A stretch of DNA of 20,441 bases from Bacteroidaceae bacterium. GTDB lineage: Bacteria > Bacteroidota > Bacteroidia > Bacteroidales > Bacteroidaceae. Where the stretch lies: positions 1 to 20,441 of the forward strand of contig CAAGLF010000104.1 in NCBI GenBank assembly GCA_900770705.1. The letters run 5' to 3'. Under the pieces are notes generated by a model. It saw only the letters and a program-made list of their open reading frames with translations, was not told the DNA's origin and did no database searches. Shown here piece after piece: positions 15,526 to 20,441 of this stretch (its first letter is position 1; the number at the start of each line of letters is the position of its first letter). The translations under genes and the position numbers were made by a program.

Positions 15526-16644
15526 CTACACCTGCATCAGGTCGGACATAATGTCGTCGGAGACAAACCAGCCCCGGCGACTGACGCGCAGGCGCCCGTC
15601 GCACAATTCCAGCATGCCCCGCTCCAGGTGCGGACGCGCTGCCCGCAGCACGTATTCGGCCGCAGCCTCGCCGAACACGTGCCGCAGCTCGTCGACGCAG
15701 AAGCCCCGCACGGTGCGCAAGGCCGTGAATACGAACTCGTTGCAGCGCTCCGTCTCCGTCAGCAGTTCCACCTCGTGGGGCGGGCGGCCCGGCAGGGCGG
15801 CATACCGCGGCAGGTCGGGCAGGTTGAAGCGCCGCCGGCGGCCGTCGAACGAATGTGCGCCCGGCCCGCAGCCCAGGTAGGGCAACTGCCGCCAGTATCC
15901 GCTGTTGTGGCGCGAATGAAAACCCGCGCGGCAGAAGTTGCTGATTTCATACTGCCGCAGTCCGGCCGCCTCCGTGCGCTCCAGCAACTCCCCGAACATA
16001 CGCAGCGACAACTCCTCGGGCGGCAGGCTCATTCTGCCGGCCTCGACGAGCCTGCCCAGCGGCGAATGCGCCTCGCACGTCAGACTATAGGCCGACAAGT
16101 GGGTCACGGGAAGCGCACAGGCCCGCCGCAGGTCCGACTGCCACACCTCGAACGTCTGTCCCGGAAGGCCGTAGATCAAGTCGATGCTGACATTCGCAAT
16201 CCCCCCGCCGACCAAGGCATGCACGGCGCGGACAGCCTGCTCCGCCGTGTGCCGGCGCCCAATCGTACGGAGCACCCCGTCGGAAAAACTCTGCGTGCCC
16301 AGACTCACTCTGTTCACGCCCAGTCCGCGCCAGAGAGCGATACGCTCGCGGCAGACGTCGTCGGGATTGGCCTCGAGCGTCACCTCCGTCGACGGCAGCA
16401 CCCGGAAGCACTCGCGGATGGTCCGGAAAACCGCCTCCAGCTCCTCCGCACCGAGCAGCGACGGCGTGCCGCCCCCGAAGTATATGCTCCGCAACTCCCG
16501 CCCGGGCAGTTCGGCGCAACGACTGCGCAGCTCCGCCTGCAGACTGCGGACATAGCCGGCCCGCAAGCCCTCATTGTCAACCGTAGAATAAAAGTCGCAG
16601 TAAATACAGCGGCTCAGACAGAACGGGACGTGGATATACAACAT
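15526..16644 (-). CDS. hemW: Radical SAM heme chaperone HemW
   Basis: A 372-residue radical S-adenosylmethionine protein. The iron-sulfur motif is C9-x3-C13-x2-C16-D-F (CLSRCIYCDF), lacking the fourth cysteine of true coproporphyrinogen oxidase HemN, which favours HemW. YFGGGTPSLL (about 55-64), TLEANPDD, GLGVNRVSLGTQSF and the C-terminal CGPGAHSFDGRRRRFN are typical. HemW binds heme and delivers it to haemoproteins. Length is normal. The gene diverges from the EF-G paralogue, with a -7 box near 16673-16680; no operon partner is seen. Confidence 0.93.
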   Translation of the reverse strand: MLYIHVPFCLSRCIYCDFYSTVDNEGLRAGYVRSLQAELRSRCAELPGRELRSIYFGGGTPSLLGAEELEAVFRTIRECFRVLPSTEVTLEANPDDVCRERIALWRGLGVNRVSLGTQSFSDGVLRTIGRRHTAEQAVRAVHALVGGGIANVSIDLIYGLPGQTFEVWQSDLRRACALPVTHLSAYSLTCEAHSPLGRLVEAGRMSLPPEELSLRMFGELLERTEAAGLRQYEISNFCRAGFHSRHNSGYWRQLPYLGCGPGAHSFDGRRRRFNLPDLPRYAALPGRPPHEVELLTETERCNEFVFTALRTVRGFCVDELRHVFGEAAAEYVLRAARPHLERGMLELCDGRLRVSRRGWFVSDDIMSDLMQV

Positions 16645-16672
16645 AATTCGGCAATACTAAAAATTCTGGGCA

Positions 16673-16680
16673 CAAAGGTA
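16673..16680 (-). promoter_or_regulatory. Probable -7 promoter box for hemW
   Basis: The minus strand reads TACCTTTG, an exact TAnnTTTG box 28 bases before the hemW ATG. The -33 element is not clear. Confidence 0.5.
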
Positions 16681-16724
16681 CATGTTTTTACCATAAACCA
16701 TGCTGAAAAACATATTCGAAACAT

Positions 16725-16754
16725 TTTGCAGCCCGACGATTTATCTCTAAATTG
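16725..16754 (+). promoter_or_regulatory. Probable promoter for the EF-G paralogue
   Basis: A perfect -33 TTTG (16725-16728), 19 bases, then TAAATTG (16748-16754), a one-base-short match to TAnnTTTG. The ATG is 60 bases further. The imperfect -7 box could mean that an activator is needed. Confidence 0.5.
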
Positions 16755-16814
16755 CGGCGGGTTTTGCGGAAACAAAATCCCTCGAAAATCGAATTTCTTA
16801 AATCTAACCGAATT

Positions 16815-18968
16815 ATGAAAGCCTACAAATCGCAAGAAATCAAGAACATTGCCCTCCTTGGTAACGACGGCTCGGGAAAAACCACGCTGACAGAATCCCT
16901 TCTCTTCGAAGCAGGAGTGATTAAGCGGCGCGGACGCATTACGATGAAGAACACCGTCTCCGATTACTTCCCCGTAGAACAGGACTACGGCTACTCCGTA
17001 TTCTCTACCGTATTCCACGTGGAATGGAAAGGCAAGAAACTCAATATAATCGACTGCCCCGGAAGCGACGACTTCGTGGGAGCCGCGCTGACCGCGCTCA
17101 ATGTGACCGATACCGCCGTACTGCTCGTAAATGGCGCCTTCGGACCCGAAGTAGGCACGCAGAACCATTTCCGCTACACCGAGAAACTCGGAAAACCCGT
17201 CATCTTCCTCGTCAATCAGCTGGACGACGACAAATGCGACTACGACCAAATCGTGGAAGACCTGGCCACAATCTACGGAAACAAGGTCGTACCCGTGCAA
17301 TATCCCGTAGAAACAGGCGCTAACTTCAACTCCCTCATCGATATCATCCTCATGAAAAAACTTACCTGGGGACCCGATGGCGGAGAGCCTGTCATAGAAG
17401 ACATTCCTGCCTCCGAAGTCGACAAAGCCGAGGCCATGCACAAGGCACTCGTGGAGGCAGCAGCCGAAAACGACGAGACACTGATGGAAAAGTTCTTTGA
17501 AACCGAACATCTCACGGAAGACGAAATGCGCGAAGGCATTAGAAAAGGAATGGTGACGCGCTCTATCTTCCCTGTCTTCTGCGTATGCGCCGGTAGGAAT
17601 ATGGGAGTCGGCCGTCTGATGGAGTTCCTCGGAAATGTCGTGCCCTTCGTCGACGAAATGCCCGCCGTACACAACACCCGCGGCCAGGAAGTCAAGCCGC
17701 TCGAGGCCGGACCGACCTCCATCTACTTCTTCAAGACCGGCGTCGAGCCACATATCGGCGAGGTACAGTACTTCAAGGTGATGTCCGGCGTAGTAAAGGA
17801 AGGCGACGACCTCGTAAATGCTGACAGAGGCTCCCGCGAGAGAATGCAGCAGCTTTTCGTGTGCGCCGGAGCCAACCGTGAGCGCGTCGAACAGCTCAGC
17901 GCGGGCGACATCGGCTGCTGCGTGAAGTTGAAGGACGTACGTACGGGCAACACCCTCAACGGAAAGGACTGCGACAACCGCTTCAACTTCATAAAATACC
18001 CCAACCCGAAGTTCACACGAGCCATCAAGGCCGTCAACGAAGCCGACACAGAGAAAATGATGGGCGCCCTGACGCGCATGCGGCAGGAAGATCCAACCTG
18101 GGAGGTGGAACAGTCGAAAGAACTGCGCCAGATTCTCGTACACGGACAGGGAGAGTTCCATCTTCGAACCCTCAAGTGGCGCCTGGAGAACCTGGACAAA
18201 ATCCCCGTAGAGTTCTACGAGCAGCGCATACCCTACCGCGAAACCATTACCAAGGCCGCCCGCGCCGATTACCGCCACAAAAAACAATCAGGTGGCGCCG
18301 GACAATTCGGAGAAGTCCATCTTATCGTCGAGCCCTACCAGGACGGAATGCCCGATCCCACCGTATATAAGTTCGGCGGCCAGGAAATCCGCATTGCAAT
18401 GAAGGGAAAAGAAGAAGTCACCCTCGAATGGGGCGGTAAGCTCGTCTTTATCAACAGTGTCGTGGGCGGAGCCATCGATGCCCGCTTTATGCCGGCCATT
18501 CTCAAGGGAGTAATGAGCCGTATGGAGCAGGGACCGCTGACAGGCTCCTATGCACGCGATGTTCGCGTCGTGGTTTACGACGGTAAGATGCACCCCGTAG
18601 ACAGCAACGAGCTTTCATTTATGCTTGCCGGCCGCAACGCATTCAGTCAGGCCTTCAAAGAAGCCGGTCCCAAGATACTTGAGCCTATCTACGACGTGGA
18701 AGTCTTCGTCCCTGCCGACAAGATGGGCGACGTGATGAGCGACCTCCAAGGCCGTCGCGGCCTGATCATCGGAATGAGCTCCGAGAACGGCTACGAAAAG
18801 TTGCAGGCCAAAGTTCCTCTCAAGGAGATGGCGTCGTACAGCACCACACTAAGCTCCATTACGGGCGGTCGTGCGTCGTTCATTATGAAGTTTGCGAGCT
18901 ACGAGCTGGTACCGGGCGACATCCAGAACAAGCTCGTGCAGGAATTTGAAGCCCAGAGCGAAGAATAA
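16815..18968 (+). CDS. EF-G paralogue with degenerate GTPase motifs (EF-G2-like)
   Basis: A 717-residue five-domain translation factor related to EF-G. Its G domain departs from canonical EF-G. The P-loop is GNDGSGKTT (16-24) rather than AHxDAGKTT. Switch I reads EQDYGYSV where EQERERGITI is usual. G3 is DCPGSDDF (80-87), where S84 replaces the catalytic His of DTPGHxDF. G4 is NQLD (134-137). Domain IV is well kept (QSGGAGQFGEV, MHPVDSNELSF), so ribosome binding is likely. In Bacteroides thetaiotaomicron an EF-G2 reported to lack GTPase activity supports growth under carbon starvation; this looks like its relative. Start chosen at the conserved MKAYKSQEIKNIALLG. Confidence 0.88.
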   Translation: MKAYKSQEIKNIALLGNDGSGKTTLTESLLFEAGVIKRRGRITMKNTVSDYFPVEQDYGYSVFSTVFHVEWKGKKLNIIDCPGSDDFVGAALTALNVTDTAVLLVNGAFGPEVGTQNHFRYTEKLGKPVIFLVNQLDDDKCDYDQIVEDLATIYGNKVVPVQYPVETGANFNSLIDIILMKKLTWGPDGGEPVIEDIPASEVDKAEAMHKALVEAAAENDETLMEKFFETEHLTEDEMREGIRKGMVTRSIFPVFCVCAGRNMGVGRLMEFLGNVVPFVDEMPAVHNTRGQEVKPLEAGPTSIYFFKTGVEPHIGEVQYFKVMSGVVKEGDDLVNADRGSRERMQQLFVCAGANRERVEQLSAGDIGCCVKLKDVRTGNTLNGKDCDNRFNFIKYPNPKFTRAIKAVNEADTEKMMGALTRMRQEDPTWEVEQSKELRQILVHGQGEFHLRTLKWRLENLDKIPVEFYEQRIPYRETITKAARADYRHKKQSGGAGQFGEVHLIVEPYQDGMPDPTVYKFGGQEIRIAMKGKEEVTLEWGGKLVFINSVVGGAIDARFMPAILKGVMSRMEQGPLTGSYARDVRVVVYDGKMHPVDSNELSFMLAGRNAFSQAFKEAGPKILEPIYDVEVFVPADKMGDVMSDLQGRRGLIIGMSSENGYEKLQAKVPLKEMASYSTTLSSITGGRASFIMKFASYELVPGDIQNKLVQEFEAQSEE

Positions 18969-18999
18969 GTGGCTTCATAGTCACTCCCGATATAGAAGA

Positions 19000-19038
19000 A
19001 AGCCGTGCACCTCCCGCAGGAGTACGGCTTCTTTGTCT
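19000..19038 (+). terminator. Intrinsic terminator of the EF-G paralogue gene
   Basis: AAGCCGT (from 19000) pairs with ACGGCTT (to 19030), with inner CTCC-CGCA-GGAG, followed by the T-rich CTTTGTCTT. It lies 31 bases past the stop codon. Confidence 0.75.
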
Positions 19039-19044
19039 TCCGTA

Positions 19045-19092
19045 AAAAAACTTCTGCGGCGGTAGGAAAAACTATCGCCGCAGAAGTTTTTT
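19045..19092 (+). terminator. Second hairpin terminator formed by the repeat
   Basis: AAAAAACTTCTGCGGCG (19045-19061) pairs with CGCCGCAGAAGTTTTTT (19076-19092), extended by G-T and TAG/CTA pairs around a GAAAAA loop. The arm ends in T6 on plus and, by symmetry, on minus. It is made of the first two arms of the repeat at 19051. Confidence 0.75.
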
Positions 19093-19130
19093 CTTTCGCC
19101 GCGATATTTCTGCCTTCCGCCGCAGAAGTT
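19051..19130 (+). repeat. Intergenic repeat copy, long form with three arms
   Basis: CTTCTGCGGCGG at 19051 is matched by two inverted arms: CGCCGCAGAAG at 19076-19086 and CCGCCGCAGAAG at 19118-19129. Either can pair with the first, giving alternative hairpins. The first 50 bases are 43/50 identical to 15421-15470 by hand alignment. Confidence 0.7.
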
Positions 19131-19206
19131 CGGGCTTTGTAGCCGATTTGCAGACGTGGCAAGTGCCATTCACTGTCCTATGCCGAAAATTGGCGTCCCT
19201 GGTGCG

Positions 19207-19235
19207 TTGTTTTTTAAAAAATATGGCTACCTTTG
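19207..19235 (+). promoter_or_regulatory. Bacteroidetes-type promoter for the methyltransferase genes
   Basis: TTG (19207-19209), 18 bases, then TACCTTTG (19228-19235), an exact -7 box about 57 bases before the ATG. The spacer is A/T-rich. Confidence 0.6.
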
Positions 19236-19291
19236 CATAGATAATTACTGCAAGACGTCTTTCTGTTAGAGTCAGATGCCTGCCTTTCCTT

Positions 19292-20356
19292 ATGTCTGAC
19301 ACGATAGCCAGCCACATAGATTTGAATGCCTCGGCCGTCCGGGCTGCTGGTCGCACCATTGCTATCAACAACCGCCGGTATTTGGGCAACAAATACCGCC
19401 TCCTGCCATTCATCCGGCGGGTGGTAAGCGAGCAGTGTGAGGGGATAGGCGTCCTTGCCGACCTCTTTGCCGGAACGGGCGCCGTGTCTTCTGCTTTTCC
19501 TGAATACGTACTGATTACCAACGACCTGTTGTATAGCAACTATATCAGCAACCTGGCCTGGTTCGGGGCCGAAGCTTACGATTTGGACAAAGTGCGCGAA
19601 TACATTCTCCGCTATAATGCCGCGCAGGTGGGCGAAGACAATTATATGTCCGACAATTTTTCCGACACTTACTTCTGTCGTGACGACTGCCGCCGTATTG
19701 GATTTGTCCGAGAGGACATTGAGCGGAACTATCGTTCTGGAGCGCTGAACGACCGCGAGCGTGCTCTGCTCATCACCGCCCTCATATATGCGATGGATCG
19801 CATTGCGAAGACTTGCGGCCACTACGATGCCTACCGCAGGTGCGCAGAGTTCGATGCTCACCTGACCTTGTGTGTGCCCGAGGCCTCTAACCGCAACCAT
19901 CCGGCCAACAGGCAATACAACGGCGACGCCAATCAGCTGGTGCGTGCCATTCGTGCCGATTTGGTCTATCTCGACCCGCCCTACAACTCCCGTCAGTATG
20001 GCGACTGCTATCATCTGCTGGAGAATGTGGCCCGCTGGGAAAAGCCGCAGGTTTTTGGCGTTGCCCGCAAGATGGACAGGACGCACTTGAAGAGCGACTA
20101 CTGCACAGGAGAAGCCCCCGCGGCATTTTCCGACCTCATCCGCCACACCGATGCCCGTTACATTCTGCTTTCTTACAACAATACCGGTCACAAGGCCCAT
20201 GGAAGGTCGAACGCCAAGTTGACCGACGAGGAGATTCTGGATGTCCTAAGCTCAAAAGGCAGAGTGGAAATTTTCTCTCAGGCCCATCGTGCCTTTTCGG
20301 CGGGCTTGTCGCGAAACACAGACAATTCGGAGCGTCTCTTTCTCTGTCACTGCTGA
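19292..20356 (+). CDS. D12-class N6-adenine DNA methyltransferase
   Basis: A 354-residue alpha-class adenine methyltransferase. Motifs appear in the expected order: motif X RYLGNKYRLLPFI (29-41), motif I ADLFAGTGAV (56-65), a variable target-recognition region (about 100-220), then motif IV YLDPPYNSRQYG (226-237) and SYNNTG (294-299). It should methylate adenine within a specific DNA site; the site cannot be read from the sequence. It has no signal or membrane segment. A second methyltransferase begins 12 bases downstream, suggesting a restriction-modification operon. Base composition appears a little more AT-rich than the neighbours, as often seen in acquired genes. Confidence 0.9.
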   Translation: MSDTIASHIDLNASAVRAAGRTIAINNRRYLGNKYRLLPFIRRVVSEQCEGIGVLADLFAGTGAVSSAFPEYVLITNDLLYSNYISNLAWFGAEAYDLDKVREYILRYNAAQVGEDNYMSDNFSDTYFCRDDCRRIGFVREDIERNYRSGALNDRERALLITALIYAMDRIAKTCGHYDAYRRCAEFDAHLTLCVPEASNRNHPANRQYNGDANQLVRAIRADLVYLDPPYNSRQYGDCYHLLENVARWEKPQVFGVARKMDRTHLKSDYCTGEAPAAFSDLIRHTDARYILLSYNNTGHKAHGRSNAKLTDEEILDVLSSKGRVEIFSQAHRAFSAGLSRNTDNSERLFLCHC

Positions 20357-20368
20357 AATACCTGCCGT

Positions 20369-20441
20369 ATGGAAATGTACGATTTTATACAGTCCCCACT
20401 CAACTATACCGGCGGGAAGTTTCGGCTTCTGCCACAGATAG
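20369..20441 (+). CDS. Second D12-class adenine methyltransferase (partial, cut by window)
   Basis: Twenty-four codons remain, including SPLNYTGGKFRLLPQI, the motif X region typical of Dam/DpnM-like adenine methyltransferases. The protein starts 12 bases after the preceding methyltransferase stop, on the same strand, and runs off the right edge. Two methyltransferases in tandem occur with enzymes recognising asymmetric sites, where each strand needs its own modification, and in DpnII-like systems. Confidence 0.8.
   Translation, partial: MEMYDFIQSPLNYTGGKFRLLPQI

Larger units (their letters stand above)
18969..19291. other. Intergenic region between EF-G paralogue and methyltransferase
   Basis: These 323 bases contain two consecutive terminator-like hairpins (19000-19038 and 19045-19092), the third repeat arm (to 19130), and the methyltransferase promoter (19207-19235). 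No gene seen. Confidence 0.8.

Noticed and set aside
16614..18287. Minus-strand open frame of 557 codons over the EF-G paralogue
   Set aside because: Antisense shadow caused by high GC and codon bias; the plus strand encodes all five EF-G domains.

Overview
This window looks like the chromosome of a member of the Bacteroidales, most likely Porphyromonas or a close relative with a moderately high GC content. Three things point there. It carries the type IX secretion protease PorU and its partner PorV. The order FAH-family gene, porU, porV, ispF matches what I recall from Porphyromonas gingivalis. Many start codons are preceded by the Bacteroidetes promoter pattern (TTG or TTTG, about 18-21 bases, TAnnTTTG) rather than by sigma70 boxes. 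I see no tRNA, rRNA, CRISPR array, transposase or phage gene.

Left part (1-3618): a minus-strand block reads map, tsaD, pncC, then rpmB, rpmG and a DUF4295 gene. It ends at a strong hairpin near 134-169. The last few codons of a plus-strand gene may lie at the left edge. Middle left (3977-9055): a stand-alone AICAR formyltransferase with a small basic unknown protein on the plus strand, a metallo-hydrolase and rsmG on the minus strand, class II aldolase fba on the plus strand, and ispF on the minus strand. The rsmG and fba genes diverge from a shared 430-base promoter region.

Centre (8567-15258): a five-gene minus-strand run, probably one transcription unit: a small lipoprotein, a FAH-fold protein that seems to have lost its metal ligands, porU, porV and ispF. 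PorU and PorV belong to the outer-membrane attachment complex that trims and anchors type IX cargo.

Right part (15526-20441): hemW on the minus strand diverges from an EF-G paralogue on the plus strand whose GTPase motifs are degenerate, resembling the EF-G2 of Bacteroides. After a double terminator come a D12-class adenine DNA methyltransferase and the first 24 codons of a second one, suggesting a restriction-modification locus that continues past the window.

A GC-rich repeat family with core TTCTGCGGCGG recurs in at least five intergenic regions, always in the same orientation for the best copies. Some copies sit in terminator-like hairpins. This and the two degenerate enzymes are the least ordinary signals here.
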